Assembly: GCA_035295745.1 (NCBI GenBank)
Contig: DATGIL010000013.1
Location: 1 to 64,000 of the forward strand
Reading direction: 5' to 3'
DNA from: JAIQFL01 sp035295745
GTDB taxonomy: Bacteria > Acidobacteriota > Terriglobia > Bryobacterales > Bryobacteraceae
DNA length: 64,000 nucleotides
In this document: positions 24,801 through 35,384 of the stretch, one piece after another
How positions within the stretch are numbered: position 1 is the stretch's first letter
How the letters are laid out: each line of letters opens with the position of its first letter
The notes under the pieces: generated by a model
Told to the model about the DNA's origin: nothing
Database searches by the model: none
Seen by the model: only the letters and a program-made list of their open reading frames with translations
Position numbers and translations under genes: made by a program

Positions 24801-27800
24801 CTCGAGCAGTCGCAGCTGGGCGGTTGCGGCGCTTTGCTTGAATTGGTGCGCGCCCTGGAAGGCAATCAGCGCATCCGGCCACGAGTTTGGATCGTCACGC
24901 GCGGCGCTGTGGAAGCGGGGCAGGGGCCCGCGATTACTGGACTGGCACAGGCTCCCTTGTGCGGTTTCAGTCGTGGCATGCTGCTCGAAAGACCAGAGTG
25001 GGCAGGCGCGGCGATCGACCTGGACCCGTCATTGCCGGGCGGCGAAGCAGCCATGCTGTTGGCCGAGATTCTAGCCCAGTCTCACGAGGATCAGATCGCC
25101 TTCCGCGCGGGGACGCGCCTCGTGCCGCGACTGCGCCGTGGCGTCAATGGCGAGCTGGCGCCCTTACGGGTTGAGCCCGACGCGGCCTATTTGATCACCG
25201 GCGGCCTTGGAGCGCTGGGCATCGAGGCGGCACGATGGTTGGCTCGGTCGGGTGCCCGTCACCTGGTGTTGGCCAGTAGACGAGAGAGGCTTTCGGATAA
25301 GGCGGCTCAAATTCTGGAGGAGTTGCGGTCCACTGGGATCACGGTACACGCGGAGCGCGCGGACGTCGCGGATGAGTCGCAGGTCGTGGCGCTGTTCGAT
25401 CGGATTGCGACGCAGGGTGTTCCGTTGCGTGGTGTGATTCACGCCGCAGGCCTTCCTGGATATCGCTCGCTGACCGGGCTCGATGGCACGGAATTATGGG
25501 AGATGTTTCGCCCCAAGATCGCCGGCGCATGGAATCTGCATAACGCCTGCAAGGACATTCCGCTGGAGTTCTTCGTCTGCTACTCGTCGATCGCGTCGGT
25601 CTGGGGATCGCGCGAGCAGACGCACTATGCGGCGGCAAACCGCTTCCTCGATGGGCTGGCACATTACCGGCATGCGCTCGGACTTCCGTCCCTGGTGGTG
25701 AATTGGGGACCATGGTCCGGCGGCGGCATGAATTCGGCAGAGATCAACCGTCTGCTGGAGCGCGTGGGTGTGCAGACGTTGCCGCCGGAGAGCGCTCTGG
25801 AGACGATGGGACATCTCATCGGCGCAGGCGTCACGCAAGCAGCCGTTGCCCGCATCGATTGGCCCCGTTTCCGAGGCTCTTATGAAGCGAGAGGTAAGCG
25901 TCCACTGATCGAAGGTATCGACGATCGGCCGGGCGCGATACCAGCAGGCGCCGCACTCCCGGCGACAGGCTTGAATTTGCACGCTGCGCCCAAGAGCCGG
26001 CAGGAGTTGGCCCAGTGGCTTCGCGAGGAGACCGCCCAGGTGCTGGGCCTCGGCGCAACCCTACCTGAGTGCGATCGCGGCTTCTTCGAGTTGGGCATGG
26101 ACTCGCTGCTCACCGTGGAGTTCCGTACCCGCCTGGAAAGAGCGCTCGAAAGACCACTCCCCGTGACCTTGGTGTTCGACCACCCCACCATCGCGGACTT
26201 GGTGAACTATCTTGCCGGAGATGAGGCGCCATCGATCGCCGCTGTTCCTGCAAGCAGCACGGGCGATCCGATTGCCATTATCGGGATGAGTTGCCGGCTT
26301 CCAGGTGCGGCCGATCCAGAGGCATTTTGGCGATTGCTCCGAGACGGTGTGGACGCGGTCACCGAAGTTCCCCCCGAGCGCTGGAATCTCGAGCAGTATT
26401 ACGATGCCGATCCCGAGGCCCCAGGCAAGATGTATTCGCGGCACGGCGGCTTTCTCGATGCCATCGATCGATTCGATGCCGCCTTCTTCCGGATTTCGCC
26501 GCGGGAGGCTTCCTCGCTCGACCCGCAACAGCGTGTGTTGTTAGAAGTGGCCTGGCACGCGATCGAGGATGCGGGTATTGCGCCCGATCGTCTACGGGGC
26601 AGCAACAGCGGAGTCTTCGTAGGGGTCACCACCAACGACTACGCCCGCCTGCAGATGAACGGCGGCGCCGATCGCCTGGACGCCTACTTCTTCACCGGCA
26701 ATCCGCTGAATACGGTCGCCGGCCGCATCTCTTATGTACTCGGCTGGAACGGGCCGAGCATGGCGATCGATACCGCGTGCTCGTCATCGCTTGCGGCGAT
26801 TCATGCGGCATGCCAGAGCCTGCGAAATGGCGAGTGCGAACTGGCGCTGGCCGGTGGCGTAAACCTGATCCTCTCCCCGGAGAACACGGTCGCGGTTTGC
26901 CGCACCCGGGCCTTGGCACCCGACGGCCGTTGCAAAACGTTCGACGCGGCGGCGGATGGATTCGTCCGCAGCGAAGGATGTGGAGTGGTGGTGCTGAAGC
27001 CGCTCGCGGCGGCACAGCGTGACGGAGATCGGATTCTGGCACTGGTGCGCGGTTCCGCCACCAATCACGACGGTGCATCGAGCGGCTTCACGGCGCCCAA
27101 CGGGCGCGCACAGGAGGCCGTGATTCGGAAGGCTCTCGGGTCGCTGCCGCCTGGGGCAGTCGACTACGTAGAAGCCCATGGGACAGGCACGGCGTTGGGC
27201 GATCCCATCGAGATGCAGGCGCTCTCGGTGGTCTATGGCGAAGGCCGCGCACCCGATCGGAAGCTGTTGGTGGGTTCGGTGAAGACCAACATTGGCCACA
27301 CCGAATCGGCAGCCGGTGTGGCGGGCGTAATCAAGACAGTCCTCGCACTTAGAAACAGTGAGCTTCCGGCGCACCTTCATTTCCGCACACCCAGTCCCCT
27401 GATTGCGTGGGACAAGTTGGCGGTGCAGGTCTCCGACAAACCTACACCGTGGCCGGCTAATGGGCGCAAGCGGATTGCAGGTGTGAGCGCGTTTGGAGCG
27501 AGCGGGACCAATGTTCATCTGGTGCTGGAAGAGGCGCCGGTGCAGCCGGAGTCGCCGGCGATGGCCGTTGGGCCGCAGGCACTCGTAATCTCGGCGAAGA
27601 GCGAGGAGGCGCTGCGCGAGTTAGCATCGCGATACGCGGAAGCGATCGGTAACAGCGGCGCCGGGCTCGCGGACATTTGCTTCTCGGCGGCTACGGGGCG
27701 GTCGCATTTTGCATCGAGGCTGGGAGTCCGCGCGGAGTCGGCACAGGAAGCTGTGGCGAAACTGAAGGCTGCCGCGGAAGGCCGGTCGGAGCGCGGCGTC

Positions 27801-30800
27801 TTCCGCTTGACGGGCCGTAGTTCGGAGCCGCGCATCGCATTTCTCTTCACCGGACAGGGATCGCAATATGCCGAGATGGGCCGCGAGCTGTATCACGCGG
27901 AGCCTGTCTTTCGGAGCACTCTCGATCGGTGTGCACAGATCCTCGCGGGAGAGCTCGAACGTCCGTTGCTCGACGTTATGTTTGCGGGTCCGTCTGACGA
28001 CCACTCCCTCGACCAGACCGCGTATTGTCAGCCTGCGCTCCTGGCGCTCGAAGTGGCATTGGGTGACCTGTTGGCCTCGTGGGGTATACGGCCCGCAGCC
28101 GTGATGGGACACAGTTTGGGCGAGTATACCGCGGCGTGCGTTGCCGGTGCGCTCACCCTGGATGACGCACTCCTGCTCACGGCGGCACGGGCACGGCTGA
28201 TGCAGTCCCTGCCGCGGAACGGAGCGATGGCAGCGGCCTTTGCCGATGAAGCCACGATCCGGCGGGGCATTGCGGCATTCGGCGGCCTGCTCAGTATTGC
28301 GGCCGTGAACGGGCCTCGGAACATCGTGATTTCGGGCGATGCCGTGGCGCTGCAGCGTGTGCTGGAGCAACTTCGTGAGACTGGAGTCGAGAGCCGTCCA
28401 CTGACGGTTTCGCACGCCTTTCATTCGCCCTTGATCGAACCGATGCTCGATGACTTCGAGCGCATCGCGAGCAAAGTTTCCAGTTCCAAACCGACGATTC
28501 CGCTGTACTCGAACCTCACGGCCGAGCCAGTTACAGCACCGCCCAATGCCGCATACTGGCGCCGCCATTGCCGGGACGCGGTGCGGTTCTCCGACAGTGT
28601 GGCGAAACTTGCGGATAGCGGATTCAATGTCCTGTTCGAACTCGGGCCGAAGCCGGTGCTTTCGGCAATGGCGCGCAATTGCCTGCCGCCAGATGCCCGA
28701 GTGCTGATCGCGCCGGTTCTCGATCAGCGGACGCCTCGCGAGACTCTGCTGGATGCCGTGCTGCAGGCGTATGTGCGCGGCGTAAATGTGGATTGGAGCG
28801 CGTTTTACAGGCACACTTCTCATCGTCGGGTAGCATTGCCGTCGTATCCGTTTCAACGTCAGCGTTTTTGGTTTCAGGAAGACCGTACTGCCATGCCATC
28901 TGAAGTCGTCACCAACGTTCAGGAGTCTGACCATTCCCGCCAGCCGGAGATTCTAGCTGGCCTGCAAAGTCAAATCGCTCGCTTGTTGCACGTGGATGCA
29001 GCCGACGTAGACGTTCGGCTGCCGTTCCTCGAGATGGGTGCGGATTCACTGGTGATGGTGGAAGCGGTGCGCCAGATCGAAAGCCAGTATGGGTTGAAGG
29101 TGGCGATTCGCCGCTTTTTCGAAGATCTGTCGACGGTCGAGGCCCTCGCGTCGCACGTCGCGGCAAACGTGGCCGCGACTCCTGCTCCTATACCCGCTCC
29201 CGTGACTCCCCCAGTTGCCGTCGCAGCCGCGCCGCTCGCAATTCCGCCAGCGAGCGACATCAGTTCGCCGGCACTCCCGCAGGGTGCCATCGAACGAATC
29301 TTCAGCGAACAGAACAGGATGGTGTCGCAGCTCCTCTCGCAACAGATGGAACTGCTTAAGGCGAACCTCGGCGGCGTGCGCGAAGCTGCCCCGCCAGCGC
29401 CCGCCGTGCCTGCTCTTGCATCCTCAACTGGAGCACCCTCGCAGCCGGCTCCCGTGCCCCGTACCGTGTCTGCGCCCGCGTCAGCTCCCTTACTACCCTG
29501 GGGAACGCCTAAAGATCAGCGCGCATCCGGACTCCCTGAACGCCAGCAGAAGCACCTCGCAGCCTTAGTTGAGCGCTACTCGAAGCGCACGGCGAAATCG
29601 AAGGCGGCCGTGCAGCAATCCCGCGCGTGCCTGGCGGACAGCCGCGCGACCGTCGGATTCCGTTTCTCCACCAAGGAGATGCTCTATCCGATCGTAGGTG
29701 CCGGCACACGAGGCTCGCGTCTATGGGACATCGACGGCAACGAGTACATTGACTTCACGATGGGTTTCGGTGTGCATCTCTTCGGACATGCGCCGCGATT
29801 CCTCAACGAGACAATAGGGCGCGAATTCGAGCGCGCCGTCGAGTTGGGCGCGCGCTCGGACCTGGCAGGCGAGGTTGCCGCCAAGTTCGCCGAGATGACC
29901 GGGCAGGAGCGGGTGGCGTTCTGCAACTCCGGAACCGAGGCCGTAATGGCGGCGATGCGATTGGCACGCGCGGGTACCGGCCGCGATCTGATCGTGATGT
30001 TTACGCACGCCTATCATGGGCACGCGGACGGTACGCTGGCCGCGCCCGATCCGGAAAGCGGCCTGACCACTGCCGTCGCTCCCGGGGTGCCGCAAGGCTC
30101 GGTGGCGAACGTCCTGGTGCTCGATTACGGCACGGACAGCACCCTGGAAGTGATTCGCCGGCGCGCCACCGAGCTCGCGGCGGTGATGGTGGAACCGGTG
30201 CAAAGCCGCGATCCCGCGCTGCAGCCAGTGGCATTCCTGCGCGACGTCCGCGAGATTACACGTGCTTCGGGAACGGCTCTCATCTTCGATGAGATGATCA
30301 CCGGGTTCCGCGTTCACCCGGCGGGTGCGCAAGGCTACTTCGGAATTGACGCCGACATTGCGACTTACGGCAAGATCATCGGCGGCGGACTGCCTCTCGG
30401 AGTCGTCGCGGGAAAGCGCAGATTCATGGACGGGATCGATGGCGGCATGTGGTCGTTCGGCGATCAGTCTTTCCCTGCTGCGGACCGCACCGCTTTTGGG
30501 GGCACCTTTTGCCAGCATCCTCTGGCGATGTCGGCTGCTTTGGCGACGCTGGATAAACTCCGGCAGGAAGGGCCGGCGTTGCAGGATCGGCTGAATCGCC
30601 GAACGGCTGAAATTGCCGCGACTCTGAATGACTTCTTCGAATCTGACGAAGTTCCGATTCGCGTCACGTGGTTCGGGTCGATGTTCCGTTTTAACTTCTC
30701 TGCCAACCTCGATCTGTTCTTCTACCACCTGCTGGAGCGCGGCTTCTATATCTGGGAATGGCGTACCTGTTTCCTCTCCACCGCCCATACGCAATCGGAC

Positions 30801-33800
30801 GTGGACGCGTTCATCGCCGCTGTGAAGGGCAGCGTTGCGGACCTGCGCGACGGTGGTTTTCTGCCCGAGCGCAAGCGGACGGAGACCACCCGCACATTCG
30901 CACTGACCGAGGCGCAGAAGCAGCTTGCGCTGCAGGCTCAAATCGATCCGGCTGGCTCTCTGGCGTATACCGTCAACACCTCGGTTCGACTCGACGGGCC
31001 CTTAGATTTCGAGGCGCTGACGAGTTCGTTTCGTCAAGCGGTGAGACGGCATGAAGCACTGCGCCTGAAGATTGCGCCGGATGGTGAGCACCAGATGGCA
31101 GATCGATCGCTCAGGATCGAACTGCCGCTGGTCGATCTGACAGTGCCGGGTTCGGAGAGTGTGGAGCAGTGGCTGTCTCGCGATTGCGCGCGGCCCTTCG
31201 ATCTGGCCGCCGGTCCGCTATTTCGCGCGAGCGTGCTGCGGGTAGCGGAGGATTGCCACATTCTCTCGTTGAGCGCCCACCACATGATCTGCGACGGGTC
31301 CACTATGGGCTTGTTGCTCGAGGAGATCGCGACGAGCTACTCAGGCCGCGAAACGCCTGGCGAGGTCATGGGATTTGGCGAATACGTCCGCCTCTGCTCC
31401 GGCCGCCGCGACTCTCAAGAGATGGCGCGCCATCGCGAGTATTGGCTGGAGCAGTGCAAAGGGGCGCCGCGCGTTTTGAATCTGCCCACCGACCATCCGC
31501 GACCGCCGGTGCGGACGTTTCGTGGGGATCGTGTCAGTGCTGTGCTGGGCAGTCAGGATGCCGCGGCCCTGCGGCAACTCGCCCGTTCCAATGGATGCAC
31601 TCTTTACATGACGCTGCTCGCGGGCTTCCAGTCCTGGCTGGCTCGTTTGACGCGCCAGGATGATCTCATCCTCGGGATTCCGGTGGCAGGGCGTCCATTT
31701 CCAGGCTCCGAACGCCTGGCCGGCTACTGCACGCACCTGCTGCCTTTGCGATGCCGCTACGACGATTCGCTCAGTGTGGCCGGAGTGCTTGGGCAGAGCC
31801 GCAAGCTCCTGCTCGACGCACTGGAGCATCAGGACTACCCGTTTGCCGAACTGATTCGCGCGCTGCAGGAGTCGGGTGAGATGCCGGCCGAGCCCTTGGT
31901 GAGTGTGGTCTTCAACCTGGAACCGGTCTCGGCTTTGCCAGAGATGAAGGGCTTGCGCCTCAGCCTTACGGAGCCGGTGGTCCATTACACGGCTTTCGAT
32001 CTAAGCGTCAACGTGATCGACACAGGCGGCCAGTTGCTGATCGATTGCGATTACAACACCGACCTGTTTGAGCGTGACACCGTGGAGCGCCTGCTCGACT
32101 CCTGGCGCTCTCTGCTGGCCGCGATGCCTGTGGAGCCGGCATCACCCGCGTGGCGCCTGCCGCTGCTATCGGCTGCGGAGCGCCGCAAGATTCTGGAGGA
32201 GTGGAACGATACGACGGCGACAGAGCGGTCGGAGGCCTGCATCCACGAGCTGTTTGAAGCGCAAGTGCGGCGTACTCCGGACGCGATCGCCATCATCCAC
32301 GGAACTTCGCGCATTTCGTACCGCGAACTCGACGCCCGTGCGGAACGATTGGCCGGCGAGCTGATTTCGCTGGGTGTCGCGCCGGAAGTGCCGGTCGGAA
32401 TTTGTGCGCGCCGCACGCCCGATTTGATCGCGGGACTGTTGGCGATTCTCAAGGCGGGTGGCGCGTATGTGCCGATGGATCCCGAGTATCCGCCGGCGCG
32501 ACTGGCCTTCATGCTCGAGGATGCACGCATTCCCCTGCTGCTTACGGAGCGCGATTTCAAGTCGCGTTTCGCGGCATCGGCTGCGCGTGTGCTGCTCTTC
32601 GATGATCCGACGGTTGTGCGAAGTACGCCGGCCATTTCCCGCGTGAGGCCGGCGGCTGACAATCTTGGATATATCATCTACACCTCGGGATCCACGGGCC
32701 GTCCGAAGGGTGTCGCCCTCACGCATCGGAACGCTGTACAGTTCCTTCACTGGGCGCGCGAGCAGTTCTCGGCGGAGGAGTTGCAATGCGTGTTGGCCTC
32801 CACGTCGATCTGCTTCGATCTTTCCGTGTTTGAGATCTTCGCTCCACTCAGTTGGGGCGGCGCTATCGTGCTGTCGCGCAATGCGCTCGAATTAAGCGAA
32901 ATGCCCGCAGCCGGCGAAATTACGCTGATCAACAGCGTGCCCTCCGTGCTTGCCGAAGTGCTCCGCACCAAAGCCCTGCCAAGCTCCGTGCGCACCGTCA
33001 ACCTCGCGGGAGAGCCATTGCCCAGGCAACTGGTGCGGAGCATCTACGAGCACAGCGGCGTAAAGGCGGTCTACAACCTCTACGGTCCGACCGAGGACAC
33101 CACCTATTCCACCGGCGTCCGCCTGGCATTGGACGACCACCGCGAGCCTTCCATCGGCAGGCCGATCGCCAATACGCGCGCCTATATTCTCGACGCACAC
33201 CTGGAGCCGTTGCCGGTCGGAGCTGCCGGCGAGATCTTCTTAGGCGGCGCTGGCCTGGCGCGCGGCTATTTGCACAATCAGGAACTGACCGAGCAGCGCT
33301 TCATCCCCGATCCGTTCTCGCGCGATGGACGTCTCTACCGTACCGGCGATCTGGGCCGCTTCCGTCCAGACGGCAATATCGAGTACCTCGGCCGCATCGA
33401 CCACCAGGTGAAGATTCGCGGTTTCCGCATCGAACTCGGAGAGATTGAGACGGCGCTCCGAGGGCTGCCATGGGTGGAGGCAGCCATCGTCATCGTCCGC
33501 GAAATGGAGTCCGGTAAGACACTCGCAGCGTATGTAAGAACGCAACGTGCGGACGCAACCGCCGTGGACGAAGCACGCCGATATCTACGGGAGCGTCTGC
33601 CCGACCACATGATTCCCGCCAGCTTCGTGTTGATGCCGCAATTCCCGCTATTGCCCAATGGCAAGGTGGATCGCAAGGCGCTGCCGGAGGCCGTAAGCGA
33701 ATCCGATTATGTGGCTCCTCGCGATGCGACTGAATCGGCGCTGGTGGCCATTTGGCAGGCTGTGCTGGGACGGCAGCCAATTGGCGTGCACGAGCACTTC

Positions 33801-35366
33801 TTCGAAATCGGCGGGCATTCGTTGCTGTCGACGCAAGTGGTCTCGCGGGTCCGGCAGGAACTTGGTGTACCCCTCGAGATCCGCGATGTCTTCGCCTTTC
33901 CTACCGTCGCCGCGTTGGCGAGGCATATCGGACGGTCAAGGCCGCAGACGTTCGCGCCGGTACCGCGGGTGGAAGCGAGAGAGGATTACGAACTCTCTCC
34001 CGCGCAGAAGCGCTTCTGGCTCCGCGACCGATTGGATGAAGGGCGCGGCGGCGCCGCCCCGGTGGCATTCCGGATCGATGGTGTGCTCGATACTGGGGCG
34101 CTCGAGCGGGCTGTCCGCACTCTGCTCGACCGGCACGAAATTCTGAGAACAGTCTTCACCACATCTGGCGAAACTCCGCGGCAACGAGTCCTTCGTCCCG
34201 AAGAGGCAACGTTGACGCTGGAAGTGCTCGATAGGAGCCATGCCATGGACGAAGAGGCCGAAGTCCAACGCATCGAGTGCCACGAAGCTCTGACCGCTCT
34301 CGACCTGGCCACTGGACCGCTTCTGCGCGTCAAGCTTGTGAAACTAGGGCCGGTACGGCACGTCTGCATCGTCTCGATGCATCACATTGTGACCGATGGC
34401 TGGTCATCCGAAGTGCTGCTTGACGATTTGGCAGAGATCTACGACTCTCTGACCGCTGGACGGCCCTCGTCCCTCGAGCCGCTCCCCCTGCAGTACAAGG
34501 ATTATGCCGCGTGGCTCTCCGGCCTTTTGCGAGGTCCGCAGGGCAAGCAAATGCGCGAATACTGGACTGGTAAGCTCAGTGGGCGCCTCCCCGTCTTGAA
34601 CTTCCCCACGGACTTCGAAGGTGCGCCGGGGGAAAACCGGCCGCGCATTCACCGCTTCCAAGTGCCGGCGGATACGGTGCGCGAGTTGGAGGAGTTGGCG
34701 CACTCGTCAAGCGCTACGCTCTTCATGGTTTTGGTCGCCGCGCTTAAGGCCTACCTTTACCGAAGCACCGGGCAGGAGGACATCATTGTCGGCAGTCCGG
34801 TGGCAGGCCGCGTGCGGCAGGAGATGGAACGTCAGGTGGGGCCGTACCTGAACGTAGTGGCGCTCCGCGACAGCATCGCGGGAGATGACCGCTTCGACAT
34901 GCTACTCGATCGCGTCCGCGAGACCACACTGGATGCATATGCGAATCAACTCTACCCGCTCGATTGGTTGCTGGACGAGCTGCGAGTAAAGAGGGATCCG
35001 CGCAGGAACCCCGTCTTCGACGTCGGCTTCACATTACAGAATCAGCTTCGCGGCGAGCGCGTGCGGCGGGCAGGAGGAATTGTCATCACTCCCATCGATG
35101 AGGGAATGTTCGAGGCTGGTCCGCCAGAGGCGCGCACGCGATTCTGGTTCCTGGCGGAGCCGCGTGACGGATCGCTCGAATTCTCGATCGTTTATGATGG
35201 CGCGCTCTTTAGCGAAAACACGACGCGGCGCGTGGCGGAAGACTTCTGTAATGTGCTCGAAACCGTGCGCCGCGACTCGCGCGTTCGCCTGCACCGGTTA
35301 CCTGTAGGAGCAGTGCAGCCGCGGGCGCCTTTTCCCAAAGTTAAGGTACATCTGGAGATTCATTAA
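21813..35366 (+). CDS. Hybrid PKS-NRPS: KS-AT-KR-ACP-KS-AT-ACP-AMT-C-A-PCP-C
   Basis: 4517 residues, starting with a coiled docking segment (1-35). Module 1: KS (37-460; C205, H340, H380), AT (559-850; S649, HAFH), KR (905-1310; Y1272), ACP (S1431). Module 2: KS (1487-1910; C1656, H1789, H1829), AT (2008-2300; S2101, HAFH), ACP (S2412), then a Pro/Ala linker. Class III aminotransferase (2600-3020, PLP Lys2854 in 'YGKIIGGGLPLG') turns the beta-keto acyl chain into a beta-amino one. Then C (3029-3450, HHMICDG), A (3472-3960), PCP (S4003) and a terminal C (4059-4490, HHIVTDG) whose A partner is on a later gene. The A-domain code read by hand is DLFNNALTYK, which I recall as an alanine code. Both ATs look malonyl-specific. 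Confidence 0.93.
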   Translation: MSEPPVDYRATLAAALQELRLRRAEIADLKRRHQDPIAVVGMACRFPGGSTTPEKFWELLDGQVDAVIEVPRDRWDIDAFYDPDPSAPGKMSTRKGAFLRSVDGFDALFFGISPREASSLDPQQKILLEVAWEALENANLAPDRLHGQPAGVFVGITCFDHAVMRPAAQSYSIYDGTGSALNMAAGRLSYVLGLTGPSMAIDTACSSSLVSLHLACESLRSGESETALACGVNLMLSPEVMASFTRARMIAADGRCKTFDAAADGYVRGEGCGVVVLKLLSDAVAHGDRIFGVIRGTAVNQGGPSGGLTVPSKIAQATVMRRSLERAGVAAESVSYVEAHGTGTALGDPIELEALAEVYGIDRHRANPLWVGSVKTNIGHLEPASGVAGLIKVLLAYRHGRIPASLHFTKPNPHFAWDQAALQVAAEPVAWPVGGKRIAGISAFGFSGTNAHAIVEEPPIREAAAESARTCDVLTLSAKSEEALRESAARWVQFLTEQPASQLASICRAAGEGRNHFSHRLAVPAADIAKVREGLASFLDGQQTGVFRGKVKSGAPPRVAFLFTGQGSQYAGMAAELYRTEPLFRRHLDHLTSVAGEPRLLDLMLVHEGAQDEIHQTAFAQPALFALEYALAELWISWGVRPDAVMGHSIGEYVAACVAGVMTPDDAMRIVAARGRLMQSLPQDGAMRAVFTTADRVRATLAGFTGEVGIAAVNGPANVVISGRREAVEAVAMRLAAAGVRSKELRVSHAFHSQLMQPMLDEFRSVLRSVKFSAPECKLISNITGKPVGVEVTEADYWVRHVMAPVEFHGSVEELGASGIEVLLEIGPDAVLTEMGRQCLPQAADRFVPTLQRRASSQHALSESVASLYVRGVEFDWAKFYHGVPQPDAILPNYPFEGRTEARIPVGGPMRDWLYRVEWQQAGPVPEAASGESKWLVIADRRGVGEDLARRIAGACLTIGPDDDFREALAELSGPVRIVFLRGLDAPDAGGLNAASLEQSQLGGCGALLELVRALEGNQRIRPRVWIVTRGAVEAGQGPAITGLAQAPLCGFSRGMLLERPEWAGAAIDLDPSLPGGEAAMLLAEILAQSHEDQIAFRAGTRLVPRLRRGVNGELAPLRVEPDAAYLITGGLGALGIEAARWLARSGARHLVLASRRERLSDKAAQILEELRSTGITVHAERADVADESQVVALFDRIATQGVPLRGVIHAAGLPGYRSLTGLDGTELWEMFRPKIAGAWNLHNACKDIPLEFFVCYSSIASVWGSREQTHYAAANRFLDGLAHYRHALGLPSLVVNWGPWSGGGMNSAEINRLLERVGVQTLPPESALETMGHLIGAGVTQAAVARIDWPRFRGSYEARGKRPLIEGIDDRPGAIPAGAALPATGLNLHAAPKSRQELAQWLREETAQVLGLGATLPECDRGFFELGMDSLLTVEFRTRLERALERPLPVTLVFDHPTIADLVNYLAGDEAPSIAAVPASSTGDPIAIIGMSCRLPGAADPEAFWRLLRDGVDAVTEVPPERWNLEQYYDADPEAPGKMYSRHGGFLDAIDRFDAAFFRISPREASSLDPQQRVLLEVAWHAIEDAGIAPDRLRGSNSGVFVGVTTNDYARLQMNGGADRLDAYFFTGNPLNTVAGRISYVLGWNGPSMAIDTACSSSLAAIHAACQSLRNGECELALAGGVNLILSPENTVAVCRTRALAPDGRCKTFDAAADGFVRSEGCGVVVLKPLAAAQRDGDRILALVRGSATNHDGASSGFTAPNGRAQEAVIRKALGSLPPGAVDYVEAHGTGTALGDPIEMQALSVVYGEGRAPDRKLLVGSVKTNIGHTESAAGVAGVIKTVLALRNSELPAHLHFRTPSPLIAWDKLAVQVSDKPTPWPANGRKRIAGVSAFGASGTNVHLVLEEAPVQPESPAMAVGPQALVISAKSEEALRELASRYAEAIGNSGAGLADICFSAATGRSHFASRLGVRAESAQEAVAKLKAAAEGRSERGVFRLTGRSSEPRIAFLFTGQGSQYAEMGRELYHAEPVFRSTLDRCAQILAGELERPLLDVMFAGPSDDHSLDQTAYCQPALLALEVALGDLLASWGIRPAAVMGHSLGEYTAACVAGALTLDDALLLTAARARLMQSLPRNGAMAAAFADEATIRRGIAAFGGLLSIAAVNGPRNIVISGDAVALQRVLEQLRETGVESRPLTVSHAFHSPLIEPMLDDFERIASKVSSSKPTIPLYSNLTAEPVTAPPNAAYWRRHCRDAVRFSDSVAKLADSGFNVLFELGPKPVLSAMARNCLPPDARVLIAPVLDQRTPRETLLDAVLQAYVRGVNVDWSAFYRHTSHRRVALPSYPFQRQRFWFQEDRTAMPSEVVTNVQESDHSRQPEILAGLQSQIARLLHVDAADVDVRLPFLEMGADSLVMVEAVRQIESQYGLKVAIRRFFEDLSTVEALASHVAANVAATPAPIPAPVTPPVAVAAAPLAIPPASDISSPALPQGAIERIFSEQNRMVSQLLSQQMELLKANLGGVREAAPPAPAVPALASSTGAPSQPAPVPRTVSAPASAPLLPWGTPKDQRASGLPERQQKHLAALVERYSKRTAKSKAAVQQSRACLADSRATVGFRFSTKEMLYPIVGAGTRGSRLWDIDGNEYIDFTMGFGVHLFGHAPRFLNETIGREFERAVELGARSDLAGEVAAKFAEMTGQERVAFCNSGTEAVMAAMRLARAGTGRDLIVMFTHAYHGHADGTLAAPDPESGLTTAVAPGVPQGSVANVLVLDYGTDSTLEVIRRRATELAAVMVEPVQSRDPALQPVAFLRDVREITRASGTALIFDEMITGFRVHPAGAQGYFGIDADIATYGKIIGGGLPLGVVAGKRRFMDGIDGGMWSFGDQSFPAADRTAFGGTFCQHPLAMSAALATLDKLRQEGPALQDRLNRRTAEIAATLNDFFESDEVPIRVTWFGSMFRFNFSANLDLFFYHLLERGFYIWEWRTCFLSTAHTQSDVDAFIAAVKGSVADLRDGGFLPERKRTETTRTFALTEAQKQLALQAQIDPAGSLAYTVNTSVRLDGPLDFEALTSSFRQAVRRHEALRLKIAPDGEHQMADRSLRIELPLVDLTVPGSESVEQWLSRDCARPFDLAAGPLFRASVLRVAEDCHILSLSAHHMICDGSTMGLLLEEIATSYSGRETPGEVMGFGEYVRLCSGRRDSQEMARHREYWLEQCKGAPRVLNLPTDHPRPPVRTFRGDRVSAVLGSQDAAALRQLARSNGCTLYMTLLAGFQSWLARLTRQDDLILGIPVAGRPFPGSERLAGYCTHLLPLRCRYDDSLSVAGVLGQSRKLLLDALEHQDYPFAELIRALQESGEMPAEPLVSVVFNLEPVSALPEMKGLRLSLTEPVVHYTAFDLSVNVIDTGGQLLIDCDYNTDLFERDTVERLLDSWRSLLAAMPVEPASPAWRLPLLSAAERRKILEEWNDTTATERSEACIHELFEAQVRRTPDAIAIIHGTSRISYRELDARAERLAGELISLGVAPEVPVGICARRTPDLIAGLLAILKAGGAYVPMDPEYPPARLAFMLEDARIPLLLTERDFKSRFAASAARVLLFDDPTVVRSTPAISRVRPAADNLGYIIYTSGSTGRPKGVALTHRNAVQFLHWAREQFSAEELQCVLASTSICFDLSVFEIFAPLSWGGAIVLSRNALELSEMPAAGEITLINSVPSVLAEVLRTKALPSSVRTVNLAGEPLPRQLVRSIYEHSGVKAVYNLYGPTEDTTYSTGVRLALDDHREPSIGRPIANTRAYILDAHLEPLPVGAAGEIFLGGAGLARGYLHNQELTEQRFIPDPFSRDGRLYRTGDLGRFRPDGNIEYLGRIDHQVKIRGFRIELGEIETALRGLPWVEAAIVIVREMESGKTLAAYVRTQRADATAVDEARRYLRERLPDHMIPASFVLMPQFPLLPNGKVDRKALPEAVSESDYVAPRDATESALVAIWQAVLGRQPIGVHEHFFEIGGHSLLSTQVVSRVRQELGVPLEIRDVFAFPTVAALARHIGRSRPQTFAPVPRVEAREDYELSPAQKRFWLRDRLDEGRGGAAPVAFRIDGVLDTGALERAVRTLLDRHEILRTVFTTSGETPRQRVLRPEEATLTLEVLDRSHAMDEEAEVQRIECHEALTALDLATGPLLRVKLVKLGPVRHVCIVSMHHIVTDGWSSEVLLDDLAEIYDSLTAGRPSSLEPLPLQYKDYAAWLSGLLRGPQGKQMREYWTGKLSGRLPVLNFPTDFEGAPGENRPRIHRFQVPADTVRELEELAHSSSATLFMVLVAALKAYLYRSTGQEDIIVGSPVAGRVRQEMERQVGPYLNVVALRDSIAGDDRFDMLLDRVRETTLDAYANQLYPLDWLLDELRVKRDPRRNPVFDVGFTLQNQLRGERVRRAGGIVITPIDEGMFEAGPPEARTRFWFLAEPRDGSLEFSIVYDGALFSENTTRRVAEDFCNVLETVRRDSRVRLHRLPVGAVQPRAPFPKVKVHLEIH

Positions 35367-35384
35367 GAAGCGAGACTCACAGCA